Source: Fratercula arctica
Lineage: Eukaryota; Chordata; Aves; Charadriiformes; Alcidae
Direction of reading: 5' to 3'
Length of the DNA stretch: 64,000 nucleotides
NCBI GenBank assembly: GCA_947846985.1
Contig: CANTUZ010000012.1
Coordinates: forward strand, 22,902,135 to 22,966,134
The notes under the pieces were generated by a model. The model had not been told where the DNA came from. It searched no databases and saw only the letters and a program-made list of their open reading frames with translations. A program made the translations under genes and the position numbers. Position 1 is the first letter of the stretch, and the number at the start of each line of letters is the position of its first letter. Below, piece after piece: positions 14,735-28,215 of the stretch.

Positions 14735-14870
14735 CGAGAGGGGCCCGCGAGCGGGGCTGTGTCACGAGGCGGGGTGAGGAGGGACAGCGGGCCGTGCTGG
14801 CGGGCAGGGACCTCACCGACCCACATGCATACCTGCGGGGGCTGGCACTGGTGACAGGCTCCCTCGAGGC
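14735..14870. other. Small CpG-dense islet
   Basis: Twelve CpG dinucleotides can be counted in about 135 bases (between GCGAG at 14734 and CTCGAGG near 14864), against very few in the kilobases on either side. The block also carries several G3-G5 runs on the plus strand with long spacers. It lies inside a 92-codon plus-strand open frame (14707-14985) whose product I do not recognise. It could be an unmethylated first-exon or promoter patch, a coding exon, or the remnant of a GC-rich repeat. It is far shorter than a classical CpG island. Confidence 0.45.
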
Positions 14871-17800
14871 TCAGGAGTTAGGTCCAAAACCAACCTTGAA
14901 AATCCTGAAGAAAGTCCACGAGGTCTGGAAAGCAGCTACCCACAGCCCTAGTAGGAAGGGTTCCAGAGCCCTGTCCTGTGCTTAAATAGGGCCTGGGTCC
15001 AGGTGGGGCTGGTCAGGGCAATTAATGTCTGCTGAGGCCCTCAGCACCCTCACAAAATGCTGTTTATTTCACCAGGTGGGGTTACACCTGTTACAAACAA
15101 GTGAGTTGATTTCAGCAACATTTTGAAGCACGTAACAACTGCATTAAATCCCCCCCTAGTGCTCTTAACCTGGGAGCTTGCCTTTATCTTACAACTTTGT
15201 TTTTATTTACAGCTGAAAGGAATGACAGAAATTGGGTTCCCCTGAACTAAGCTAAACCCGAATCTTAGTCCCAAATGCATGCCAAAGACATCAGTTACAC
15301 ATTGCACCTTCTACATTGACCTTACACACCAGGAGGGCTGAAGCAGCCCTGCTGGGGCAAGGTAAGCAGGCTTCCCCGCCGCCTTTACAGAACAGAGAAA
15401 CCTGTGGATGGCTTTACCTGGGGTTCCCAAGCACATCCACAGCCTGCTCAAAAGCACCTGTGGAGTTTTTCTATCACACAAAAATCAAGAAACAAAGGAA
15501 TTTGATAATTAAGGGCAAGATGTTAAGCTGGTGTAAAGTTCTTTGGCTCCCTGATTTAACTTGTGTGATGAAGGGTTTACGTGAGCCAGGATTTGGCTCA
15601 GGGAATAGTTGGTTGATGCCTACAGCTTTGCACATACATTTACATGCAAAAATATTAACTAGAAGATCGGAATTGCAGTATTTAGGATTGTGATGTGAGA
15701 CAAACCAAAGACAAACAGGAGTCTAAAGTAAACAATTTTTTAATTTAAGCTGCTCCTGTGTAGAAAATCTCTCTCCCACCCCAAATCGTCTTTTTTTGAA
15801 GAGTAACAAAGATTTTATCTCTTCTATAGGTTCTAGTTTGTTGAATTACTGGTCTATACAATTCGGTACCCTGACAGAAAAAGTGGACAACAACTGATGC
15901 CTTGGAGGACTTTCTGCCCTGTTACACCTGCTCTGCTTGCATGAAGCAGCACGAAAGGTGAGGATACGGAGTTAAACTTTTCCTCATCCCTGAGGCAATC
16001 AGTGTATTCCTTGGAGTATGAAATTTGATTACACTTATTATCTTAGCTTGCATAGCTCTGACTGTCCTTACTGCATATAAAATACTTCAGTCCTGTTAGA
16101 GATCCGGCACAGCACTTGATAGCTTCCTCAGGCAGGGAATGCTACAGGTGGACCGTGCCACATGGGAGTCCACTGACCCGAATGTCAAAATACTAGATTT
16201 CATCACTAAGAGTTTACACCACAGGCCAAGGTGGAAGCAGATGATAATGGGGCAGCCTGGGGAAGCTTCAGCTGTCATTGCTAATGCAGCACCTATTCTA
16301 GAAGTAAAATATATTTATACTCCATCCTCAGCGGCTGTCAATGCAAGTCCTTTGAGGGACACTAATTTTAACCTCAAAAATTGACAAATCATGTTATGCT
16401 TGGCAGGAAGAGTCAATGGAACCTAACTGAATAAGAAATCACAAAATACCTGAAATGAAGAACATGTTTTTAATTGCTTCCTTCTTTCCCACCCTAACGT
16501 CTGTCTGTGATGGATGATATGACAAAAGAATCCTCACTAAATTCTAAGTAAATTAGGATTAGCAGAAGTGGCAGTACATTTATCTTATTTAGTAATAGTT
16601 CTTTGTTTCCCTTTGGTGTCATCCTTTGGTTTTCTAGTTTACAGCATTATTCAGTGTGAGAGCTGAGATAAAAAGGCAGAAGACTAATAGAGTAGGAGGA
16701 AGGGGCAAAGGCCAAGTGTTCTTATGACATGCAGATTAAGTGTATTAAGGAAACAAATTATGATCAAAATATGTCTTTCTCAATGACAAAATTTGCTAAA
16801 TTACCCAGTGCAAGAAATGGTGCTTCTGAACATAGCATGGTTTGCTTTCATGTAACTGACAAAGGAACACGCACTAATTAGGAAAACTTGTTTTTTTTTT
16901 CCTTTCCACAAAGTGCCTTACCTTATTGCTCATTAAAAAGGTGAGTGATAACAAACCATCTAAGCAGCAGTGCATTCCAAAGTTCAATGCAAAAGGAACC
17001 ATGGCTGCTCAAAGCTTTTGAAAAAATTGATAAATGTGCTATTTGCTTTTGCAAGGTGTTCCAGAAAAACACCTTAGTGTTGTGACAGTAGTTGTCCAGC
17101 GATATATAAATGTTCCCTCTGACAGCCCCCCTGCCGTTTTCCCAGCCACAATTCATATTGACCATAATTACGTAGCAAATACTGGTAAATACTGTCTGGG
17201 AGAAAACACAACATATCAAGACACTGAACACCACAATTACAGGAAGGTTCCATTGCTCACTACCCAATTAAGCCACATTCACCGCATTTGAGAATACAGC
17301 ACTGACTCAGATGGCATTGTAATTGTAAACTCACTTATTCAGCGAATACATAGAGTGCTGCAACTTTCATTTGCAGAATGCCTCAACAAGAATGCCTCAA
17401 ATATAGGAATAATTATTTAACAAAAAGCATGCTGCCAAGGTTGAGAGAAATTAATTTGGAAGGAAGTGGCACATTCAGGAGTATGTTTCCTTTGCTATTT
17501 GTATGCCTCCAACACAATCCTAATAAGTACTTTTGAGGAAATAATTGACTTGGACATTCAATCTGAACATGTATTTGAAGGTTATTAGAGTCAGACACAT
17601 GTCCACAGAATTCACATATTGAAAGCTCAATTAAAATTGAAATACAAAATCAATCTTCTAGTCATAATACAGTCGTGCTGTCTCCTGACAGTAAAACATA
17701 ACCAAGCCCACATCAGGTGCTGACACTGAACAATTCATTCTTAAACATTTCTTTCTCTTTTGCCTCTTTTTTATGTTTTGTTTATCCCAATCTTTCCTGA

Positions 17801-20800
17801 AATACTTGAGGACGCTAATCAAGGTTTCTTGGAAAAATTGTGTTAAATACTTTGGCCTAGCACTGTATCTGAAGACAAAAGAGCTGACGACTGAAACAAT
17901 ACAAAAAAGCTCTGAACATATCCATACATGTATATTTTAATATAAATAATAAATGTTAATGGTACCAATTTGTCAAAACACTTGAGGCCTTGATTATACT
18001 TAAATACTAGAAAACTTAAATTATAAATTGAAGCTAATTTCTACTCATATTCAGATGCTGACCATTTCCTGTCAAAAGAAGAATTTAATTTAAGGTTTAA
18101 TTCAATCTTAAACCTTAATTTAGTAGGACATCCAGTTTAAACCTACCCCACATTAATAACAGCTGTATAGTAAGTGTCACAAGGAAACAGTGGTCTACAG
18201 CATGAGCTACCAACCTCACAGTTAGCACTGTAAAAACCCCAACAAAAATCACCCTTTATTTTGCAGATGCAAAAGCCTCGACTTAACTTTTGTAAAATCA
18301 TATAAAAGATGGTGATTTTTTTATGAATATAAAAACCCCACAGGAATAAAATATATTGTCGTGATGACCAAGATCTATGGCTCAAGTTTATACCCCCTGA
18401 AAGATTTATGGTCTAGTTAGATAGATGAGTATTCACGGCAGTACACTTGAGTCGTCACAGTTGAAAAAGTGATGAATTGTCAGAAATAAAAGATAGAGCA
18501 AAATACTTCAGGTCCTATTAATTCTCAGATTTTATCTTATGCATCAATAATTTCCACGTCTAAAAGCATAAATGCAATTAATTAAATTGCAATTAAAGAA
18601 TGTTCTCTCTCATCACACCAGATTAGCTCACCTCAGACAGATTGTGGTCATATCCCTAATCCTAAAATGTAAAGAAAAGAATGCGAACTTTCAAACTGGG
18701 TACCTTTGGACACGCAGTGCTATTTGAGGCTGCTGTCCTGTTAAATGAGTCAATAAAGGAGTGTACTTCAGAGCAAAGCAAACAAGTGCATTGGAGTCGC
18801 TCTTCATCAGCGCTGCTGATTTGCCTAGTGCCTGCAATCACCTGCTTTTAAGCCCAATCCTACAGCTACATTTCGCTTAGACATCTACACCAAAAATAAT
18901 TTCACTGAGTCTTTTGGCCTCATATATGGAGTTCCTATTCATTCTTTAGGGAAATGCTGCTGTTACATCCACCAACTGAAAGATTAATATATCTGAAACA
19001 GTAAACAGGGACAAGCACTAATCCAAACCTATTAGGACTTTCAAACAATTGCATTATTGTTCTCCACTGCTTTCCTCCCTGTTCAGTCTAAATACCATCA
19101 TCATGATTTTATACACACTTTGCAATTCAGTGAAAGTTGAAACTCTTCTTTTTCTGAGAAGTGTAATTCTAAGCAGGGTAATTTTCTAAGCATTGTAAAT
19201 TATACACACATTGGTTGAAAGAAAAAATATAGCCACAATTCTTTCTGCTCATTGTGGTGCTTTCACAGTCAAGACAAGGAAGTTTTTATCAGCTTTTATA
19301 AAGTACTAACACATTCTGATTAGACCCTCCTAAGATTTCTTAGATGTATTTCATAAAGGATGCCTTTCTGACAAAGTTCTTGAAGCTTATTACCAGAATC
19401 ACTCAGCAGTGGATTACCCAGATGAAACAGACTTGCACTAACAGTTTTCCCTATGCTATTGCGCGTTTAAAAAAAATATCAAAATCATTCTGCAAAACAA
19501 GGATATGGTAACTAAACATGTGTTCCATTTTGTTTTGAAGCAGTTGTGTTCTCTTTTACCGACAACATAGAAAATCTAATAAGGCAATATATAAATCAGA
19601 TACAAAATGTGAAGTAACTCTAAAATGAGTTGGTTTATGCTAGTTTTAGGATTTTGCTATGAGGATATACCAATGATATTTTCTACTAATATACACATAG
19701 CAGTTTGCATATTAAGCACTGAATTTTCAAAAGTAGACAAGCACTCTGGGAACATATTTTCCTTGCAATTCACTGGATTAGTTTTCCTTAATCACTTTGT
19801 ATAGTGACATACTGATACTCACATAACTCGGCAACAGACAGTCACTTCATTTTGTATATGTTGAGTCAAAAAACGTTTGTTTTCCATCCATATTTTTATT
19901 TTCAACTGAAGTTGAAAAACAGAGAGGTCCAGGCTGTGATGGCAGTGACCCTGAGAAACAGGTCTTGACTCCAAACAAGATCTGCAGACCTGTTTGGAGA
20001 AAAGCAGTTGCACTGACTGCTGGGCAAGGGGGAACTGAGGATCTGTGGCAGGATTTTGGTGGCAATGTGAACATTCTGCAGACCCTATCACTAGGCTCAC
20101 AAATGCAATCCCCCAGCATCTTCTTTTCCAAATTAGCAGATTCTTCATGTTGTTTGTATAAATTTTTGAGTATTCTGTTTATTTTTAAATCCTTAACTGC
20201 TGTTACAATGAACATTTAACGCCATATAATAATAACATCAATAATTTTATATATTGAAAAAAGTGGATATTCAGACATGTCTTTTCCCAACTACTTTTTA
20301 AATTGTGTGCATTGCAGAAATGTCCTGTAACAATCTCTGAGAAATACAACCATTTTTCTGACTTGCTATAAGGACAGTATTACAAATTAATTTTTGTATC
20401 TGGCAGCAAATTTGATTTGGTTTGTAAAATTCAAGGCATTAATATTCACATTACACACGTGCACATTTCCCCCCCCTTATTTTGTCTTTGTCAGAAAGAT
20501 CTCACCTAGTCAGGATCAAATTTCATTCCCATTTAATACAAATGAAGTGATTCAAAGTTTACACTTGAAAAATGCAAAAAAATAGGCACCAAAGAGGCCA
20601 TTCAATCGTGTAACTTTTAAACAGGGAACTGCTATGAGTTCAATACAGTCAAAAACAGTAAAATTGCTTTTCCTTCCATCCACTCTGAGTTTGGATATTT
20701 GACTTCAAAAAGACTTTTATTTATAAAAGTTAAGGTACCATTGGTGCACGAGGCTGGAGGAACAAATCAGAAATATTACTGGAGAGAAAAAAAAAAGGTG

Positions 20801-23800
20801 GAAATGGTTGAGGCCTGGAGTGAACAAGATGTAAGTTACATGCTTGTCTGTGACACTAAATTACTTTCAGGCACTGGGCAAATCACTTAAGGTTTCATGT
20901 TTTGGTTCTCATGGATGAAAAGAAAGTAATCCTTTCTTTCTGCCCTTACAGATGGCTGTCCCTTAGCTTTAAGAACGGTTTCTGAGTTTATGAATTTATG
21001 TGTGCATGTGTACATACATGTGTAAATATAACACATATTTAAATGCTAATCAAGACACATACATGTACATGTAATCACTTGAAAAGCAATCCATGGTGTG
21101 GATTCCAAGCACTAATGCTATATAAACCAGACAATAAATAATCTCTGCTGAATTTAACTATCCCAGTGCAGAAGAAAAGGGATATGGAAACAGGAGTCTG
21201 GGAAAACATGTGCACACGCGTGGGTGTCTATTTTTGTCTGCCTACACAGTTACCCTATGATTAATTTGAATTATAGGGAAAAGAGAGGGAAACAAAACCC
21301 TGCAACACATGGATAGCTTAACACTTCTGACTTAGAAAAGGGCAAGTGAACAAATCTCTTTCACTGCTGATATTTCAATACAAAGACATGCAACATATGA
21401 AGCAACATAATTTACTTTGACACACCATCATTATTTGTTAAGATAAATTAATAAACAGCACCTTTGGGTGCAGCCAATTCATTCAGTTCCTGTCGCAGTT
21501 GATTAGAGTATCTGACTGAGCTGTAATAAAATGGAGAGTGCATTAATATATGATAGTTTCCTTTGTTTACTTAATGCAGAACAATTACCACTTATTCATT
21601 CCACCAATCACAATTTTCTCATAAACAGTGAGCACTTCTACCTCTTGCTTACAGTGTTGAAATGAAAAGGGTCATTACTCACATTTTATTATTGACCAGA
21701 GCTCTTAGTTACTGTGAAATGGAGGAGTTGTGGTGATTTAAATATGTAACATATAGTCTAACTAATCACATTTGTTTGAAAGATCTATGATTAGCAATAT
21801 TAAAGCAAAATCACAATGCCTGAACATTCTATAAATTTAATCCTAGAATGTTGTACTCTCTAACACTAATGATATTCCAATAGTGTGTGTATACTGTAGA
21901 CAACTTCTCATCAGCTTGAATATTACAAATACGAGTAGCATTCACGAATCATCAGTATTCCACTCCACTAGCATTGCCCTTTGCAAAATGTGTTCAGGTC
22001 ATCCTAAATGAATTTCTCACTTTTTGCATGCTACAAAAATAAAAATACTTCAAGTTCATTTTTTTAAACTGTCTTTGATCACCAACCGCCTGTAGGATAT
22101 CGCAGATTTATTTTCCAGTTACTACTTTACATTATTACTCAGTATCCACCCCTCTTTCATTTTACTGCTACTACATCTTTCTTCTGGTGCAGGAATACTC
22201 TCCTGTAGTAGGCACTGTAATTTCTTTCACCAGTAACTTTCCACAGGGAACAACACTATCTTTGCTTTGTCCTATCCAGTCTTCCTTACAGGGACCTGAT
22301 TCTCTCCTAAGGTTATTTCATATCCTTCTAGCAACTTGAAGAGTACTTTCATACTTCGTAATCGTTATTTGCTACCAAGGACATGTAAGTACTTAATGCA
22401 CATGGAAATCAAGCCCAAAGGGTTAAATTAAGCCCTAGATGAATTATGATCAATATAACCACTGACTTCAGTCAACCCAAAATTTCATTTTCTCTCCATT
22501 ATTTATGCTTAAGATCTTCATTGCGTATGCTGAACTTCTCCTGCTTGTATAGGCTTCACTATAATAGAGATCAGTGGTGTGAACACTATATTGTCTGGCA
22601 GGAATCCCTTAGTTCTATTATTCGTGCTGATGTTCCTACTGGGTCTTTTGATAAGTTAATGAAGTTTAATTTCGTAGGAGCTATGGGTGCTAAACATACT
22701 GAAAATCCAAACATTTTTGATAGGGAGCCCAATTATGGTTTAAATCGCTGAATTTCAGGTAGCTAGGCCCCCTGCACCGCTTCAAAATTCCAGGCAATAG
22801 GCTTGCAGTTGCATTATCAGGATTAATCTGTTCATACAAGATGATTTGGTAAGCATTACTACCCTACAGAACCACTTACACATAAACCTTATCTCAGACC
22901 TTCTGTGGAACATCTGACACCACAGAATAAAAATTTTGTGAGCAGGCAGGCAGCTGCCTTCTCTAGACTTTGGAGTGTGATTATGGCTAAACCATAATAG
23001 AAAGCAAAAGAAACCATTTCCATAAATATTTATTGGAAGCATGTTGTCTATCTAAACACTTTTAGCGCTTTTATTTGCATAATAAGAATGTCTCATACTC
23101 ATTAATAGATTTTATCTGCAGATTACCTCTGGGATTTTCTATTCTTCTCTGAAGCTGAAAAGCAAAGGAACTGTGTTGGCCAAGGTCAGACAGAAACTCA
23201 GGCTGAACTGCAAACTGAAATCCTGAAATGACACGGCTGTTGCCTCTCAACAGTCATTCTTCCACTGTTCTGTGCTATAAAACAGATTTTTCTTGTAATA
23301 TTGTTACTGCTTTGCTTTCTTGTGTCATAGAAGTATAAGGAACATGGGATAACTCAAAAAAACATGCAGCACACATGGGAGAACAGCACTTTTTAGAAGC
23401 TGTAATTCAGAGACTCCTAAGCAGAGCCTTCTGCAGCTCCTCCCAGCACAGCTCTGTGCCAACTTGCAGGAATTGAGGAAGGCAGCATTCATTGCCCAAG
23501 CTGTTGTAGCCTGGAGGCAAAATCAAGGGAATTAAGCTTTTTAAGCTCCTCTTCTTTCTTGTAGCTGTTGCCCAGGCAATTTTCTGCATATGACAAAGGG
23601 GAAGGCAGTGGCTCCCTTGGGAGCAGCTCTCCTGTACGTCACACACCTAGGCCAGCTCAAAAGCCTCACGGTCACCCTCTGTGAAAAAGGCAGCACATTG
23701 TTTTGATGTGCTAGTGTGGTACAAATACTGCTCTTGGGAGCATCAGATTTAATGAAGGATTGAACAGATGTTCTTTTTACGTATCTTTGCTAGAAAGTCA

Positions 23801-24048
23801 GTATTTCATGGCACTGGTACTTGGACCACTTCTCTTCCATTTAATTAAGAAATGCTGAAACGCGGGGAGCGATGGATGGAACGGGCCTGGTCTCAACCCC
23901 AATGAAGTCAAGGGAATGACTCCTTCAGATAAAATGGATTTTGCATTAGGAATTACGTGCCACATGGCTGTACAGACTGCTGACACAATCACTGTAATTT
24001 CAGAAAATAGCTTGTTCTTAAGAGACACTCTGAAGACTTCCTGTGTTT
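14871..24048. other. AT-rich non-coding DNA
   Basis: No gene, RNA gene or mobile element recognised in about 9 kb. Small structures seen: an 11-bp perfect stem with a 7-nt loop (18090-18100 pairing with 18108-18118); a 6-bp stem ATCAGC/GCTGAT at 18806-18820; a run of alternating purine and pyrimidine at 21206-21222; and C8 at 20469-20476. The open frames present are short and unconvincing. Confidence 0.65.
18090..18118. repeat. Perfect 11-bp inverted repeat (hairpin)
   Basis: The arm 18090-18100 (TTAAGGTTTAA) is the exact reverse complement of 18108-18118 (TTAAACCTTAA), around the 7-nt loop TTCAATC. The stem is AT-rich and short, so it is probably a local sequence accident rather than a functional RNA. 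Confidence 0.7.
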
Positions 24049-24077
24049 AAAAAGAAAGAAAGAAAAAAGAAAGAAAT
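24049..24077. repeat. (GAAA)n-type purine microsatellite
   Basis: A-and-G-only tract made of GAAA units with one longer A run. Ordinary simple repeat. Confidence 0.85.
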
Positions 24078-27000
24078 TTTGCTCCTAAGTCTGTTTAAGC
24101 TTCTTAACTGTATCAAAAGGCATGAAAAGAGTTAGGAAAATGAAGCTCAGAGAAGAAAAAAGAGCCAGTCAAAAGATTTTTGAAGGAATTAAATATTAGT
24201 AGAGGATGATAGGAGGGAGTACAATAGAGCCACAATGTTTGAAGATTTACCTGTTCTCTCCCATTAGGTGCAATGATTATTTCCTGCTATTTGCCATTGG
24301 GAAGAGATGCTTTGAGGGAAAAAAAAAGGCATTTTTGTAATCCTAACCATCACTTTTATTGTTATTAAATCCTTACACAAGGGAAATCCAATAGGTTCTT
24401 TGAAAAGCAAAGACTATATTAAAGAGGGATTTCGCTTTACAAATATACAGCCTGTAAACATGAGAGACAAAAGGTAATACAATAAAATACAAACCAAAAC
24501 TGAAAAAAACCCCACATGCAGTTATTTTAATTATTGCTCTCCTGGATTTGAACTACAAGCAACTTTTAGAGGTTTTGTACAAATGAGATGCACTCAGCGC
24601 TCGTCTGTTTCAGGAATACGTGCTTAAAAGCAGCCATACAGTGATTACGCAAAGCATAGCAAAGGCTACTCTGGTAAGACTTAATGTTGTCTAATAAGGG
24701 CAACAAATGATTGACAAAAGAGGTGTCCAAGCACGTGGACAAACCCCAGAAAGTCTACTTGCGCCATTTTGTGTATGTTTGAACATTTCCATTGAAGTTT
24801 AAGACATATGTATTGCTTTTTCTTTTACAGCATGTTTTATGAACAATAATGTAAAAGATAAACTGCAGTTACATGCAGTTTGAAGAGAAATAAACAGGGT
24901 TTAGACAGGTATCCATTATTCTACAACAGATTCTGACTTCACTTGGTGCTGTGCATTGTACCATCTTCATATGCAACTCTGAATTTCATGAATCCTTGTC
25001 CCATATGGCATTATGGGCTAGATATTCAAGATGCATTGGGTGACATCTGGCCTATAGGTTCAAAACATATTGCATATTGGGAATATTTGCTCCCACCATT
25101 TGCTCCCATTTGCTCCCAGCATAATGCATAATATTGGATAAACTGATCTTGCTGTTTGTGAGACACTGTGCCTCACCAAAATTATATGGATTAAAAATAA
25201 ATCTTCCCACTCTCCCCTATTCTTTTCCTCACACCCATCTTCCATCTCTTACTCCTGGCCTTCTTCCCAGCCTCTAACACGCTGTTGACAATACTTACAG
25301 ACAGATGGGCCAAGTTCATTAGGTCTACTAACCAACCCTTCTCCTAAGATTTGGGTAGTTCCACGTTACCTGTGAGGAAGTATAAAAGTAATAAATACAG
25401 GAAACATGTTCCTGCGAGTCTTTAGCAGAAATAATTGCAAAAGGAGGAGATGAAATGCTTCTCACCAAATACATAAAATGCTGGTGTCATGCCAAGGGAA
25501 GTGGAGGGGAACAAAGGCCAAACAGCTAAATCTGATACTGACAGGTCAAGATCTGTAGGTGTGAATGGCATGGGACAAATGGAGACAGATTTTTCAGGCT
25601 ACCTAAATTCCATACCCAGAGGAGATAGATTTTCAATCTTTGCCTTGACAAAAAAAATTTACATTTATAAGGAAAAATATAATGGGGTCATGGTGAAAAC
25701 TTTAATTTATTATGAACTCTTACACTCAACTATCATTAGCAGGTAAACATACAGCTTAAATATCATTCACATTTGAAACGGTTATACCAATGTGTGCACT
25801 ATAAAGTACCCAAAAATAACTGTAGGCAATAGCTGTTAGTATTCAAAGGGTTTCAAAGGAAATCTCCGCATGGCTAATTTTTTATTGGGAATAATTGGAA
25901 AGACAGTAATTGTATATATTTTGGATCAATCCTTGTTCTCTCCGGTACTGCTGAGAAACTGTCAGTTCCATTGCTGCAAATGATCCTTACAATGTAACCT
26001 CAATCAAAAGATACAATAATAACATTGATTTCAAATCCGGTTTTTAGTTTTCCAATATACTGCTGACATAACAGATGCTTTTTTTCTCCATGAATCATAT
26101 TTTGGCCATGATCTCTTTTCGTGACTGCATCTTACAGCGATTTTTTTTTATTATTAAAAAAGAATACATCTTAGAGCTTCTCTCTTTTTTTGTTTTCATT
26201 TAGTCTAATATTTTGTATTATTTCATTGACCTCAATAGCAGGATTTTCCCTTTCATTTATTTAATGCTGTATTTATTTAACCTTAGCTAGAGAGGAACAA
26301 ATGCTTTTACAGTCCAGTCAAGAAGCCTGAATAAATTGGTACAGTGAGTGTAAAGTCCACAGGGTAATCTGTAAGTGTAGATTATGCTTTCTATTATAAA
26401 ATACAACTGTGAAGTACTTATATGTAAAAGCTGTACTAAATTTTAACAGTACATCACAGTTGCAAATCTATATTTTAAAGTGCTGGGATGTTTTCTACTA
26501 CCAAATAAATTTTTATCCCTGAAATAGAAATATGGCTTTAGAAGCCTATAAATATGGGCTTTCCTTGCCTTGGAAGGTTATGAGATTTATCTTAATATGA
26601 ATTGTAGGTAACAGCAACGACATACTGTAACTTACCATGATTAGGTGAAGTTAGCAACACCCAGAGAACTGGCTCCTTGTATTACATGAGCCCTCTTTGT
26701 AAGAAGAGAAGAACAATAATACAATGTATAACATATCAGGAAAACAAAGTAACACACCACACTGTTTTTCCAGCACTTCAAAGTAAGTATACTCCCATTT
26801 CATATTTTAGGGTGATATATACTAACCATTTGTGAGAAGGGGTATATGTAGCAAATTTTATTTAAACTAAAAAATAATTCACACAGAATTCACAGGAACT
26901 TCATTTTTCCTTACCTTACCTTCTATCACTGTTAAAAATGTTCTGTACCCTCAATAACATTTCTCATCCAGCAACCTCAATATGTTTGTTGTAAAGATGA

Positions 27001-28072
27001 ATGGATGAGGTGTTCAGAGTTAATGATCTGTATCATATTGCATCCATTTAGCTAAAGATATATAATCCCACACCGTTTGGTTTATATTGACTCTTATTCA
27101 AGAACTACATCTTTGAAACGCCATCATGCCATCCTGACAGGTTTGAAGATGAAAATAAATAAGACAATATGCTCAACTTTCTGTTTTTCAGATAAAGTCT
27201 AGAGAATATTTGATAGTTTTACTTCTTATATTTTACAGCGATATTAGAGTTATATATCGCCAAATTACAGTCACATTGCATTTTATCACTTCAACTTTAT
27301 TTCTGCTTTGGAAACATTTGTACTTCATTATATTTTTGCTAGCATAAACATATTCTATATTTGAGCGTGCATGAGTATGTATATTCTGAATACACACACC
27401 TGATTTCAAACACTTCTAAGCATTCCTATAAACTGTCTTTTTATGTCTATAGAATGAGAGTCACCTCAAAGTAACAGTTACCACAAAGAGATGAAGTAAT
27501 TTTAAATAAGATAATTGCAAAAAGTCTTAGACAGTATTAGGTGTAGCCTTGGGAACAAGAATGAATAGTATGTTTCCTGAGTTCAGTGCTGTCCTCTGTT
27601 TCTCAGTTAATGCTGCCTTTTGGGATTATATCATTGTACCTGAAGTCAACTGAGGAAAGTTATGGGTAGTTTGAGTTCCTTACTTTTTCAGCTAGAAAAA
27701 GAAGGTCAACAGAACTGGACTGGATATGCTACATTTAGATAGTACATTTTCATCAAATATCAAAAAAAGCTGGGAAGTGGAGAGTGATTTTCATTTTTCT
27801 ACTTTTGTACTGTTGGGGTTATCTCTATCATCTGTAGAATAATCTCCAATTTGCCAATCTCAATTAGATAGTATGAGGGTAGATACACTTTTATAAAGTA
27901 ACCATTGCCAGGTTTCATCTTAAATATGTGTTACCTTTTATAACTAATGAACCGTTCTGCACAATCTATGGTCAAATATTTACATTTAACCAAGGGCGAG
28001 CGATGCCATGCCTGACCCAAAAGTTCGCTTGACTAGCCTAGGGGTGGTACAAGGGCAGAGCGGTGAATGACA
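24078..28072. other. AT-rich non-coding DNA
   Basis: No gene recognised. The 10-nt unit TTTGCTCCCA occurs three times at 25086-25118 (starts 25086, 25099 and 25109). The stretch around 24.54-24.78 kb is high in complexity and keeps several CpGs, so it could be constrained non-coding DNA, but this cannot be judged from one sequence. Confidence 0.6.
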
Positions 28073-28215
28073 GCAGATCGTTTGGAGGCACATGAAGGAC
28101 AAGGTGACATCAGGGAACACCCAGGACAGCTTCACCAAGACCAAGTTGTGCCAGGACCAACATGAGCCTTGCTTTGAGGAGGTGACTGTCTGAGCAGGAC
28201 AAGGGCAGAGCAGCT
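28073..28215 (+). mobile_element. Old, degraded CR1 LINE fragment (reverse-transcriptase region)
   Basis: In the frame starting near ATG 28092 the translation reads HMKDKVTSGNTQDSFTKT, followed shortly by K-L-C and then an F-x-E-V-T stretch before a stop. From memory of the family, the CR1 reverse transcriptase has an H-M-x-x-K segment, then F-T-K-G-x-S-C-L-T-N-L and a Y-D-x-V-T segment with the same spacing. The following DNA, GGACAAGGGCAGAGCAGCT, continues to match the usual CR1 reading (a 'V-D-x-G-R-A' segment) with indels. The piece is non-functional: stops and frame breaks are present and only about 140 bases survive. Orientation is plus. Older and more diverged than the copy at 44 kb. 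Confidence 0.6.

Noticed and set aside
24541..24565. tRNA T-arm-like word (GGATTTGAAC) on the minus strand
   Set aside because: The flanking bases do not form a T-stem, and no anticodon or acceptor arm is present.
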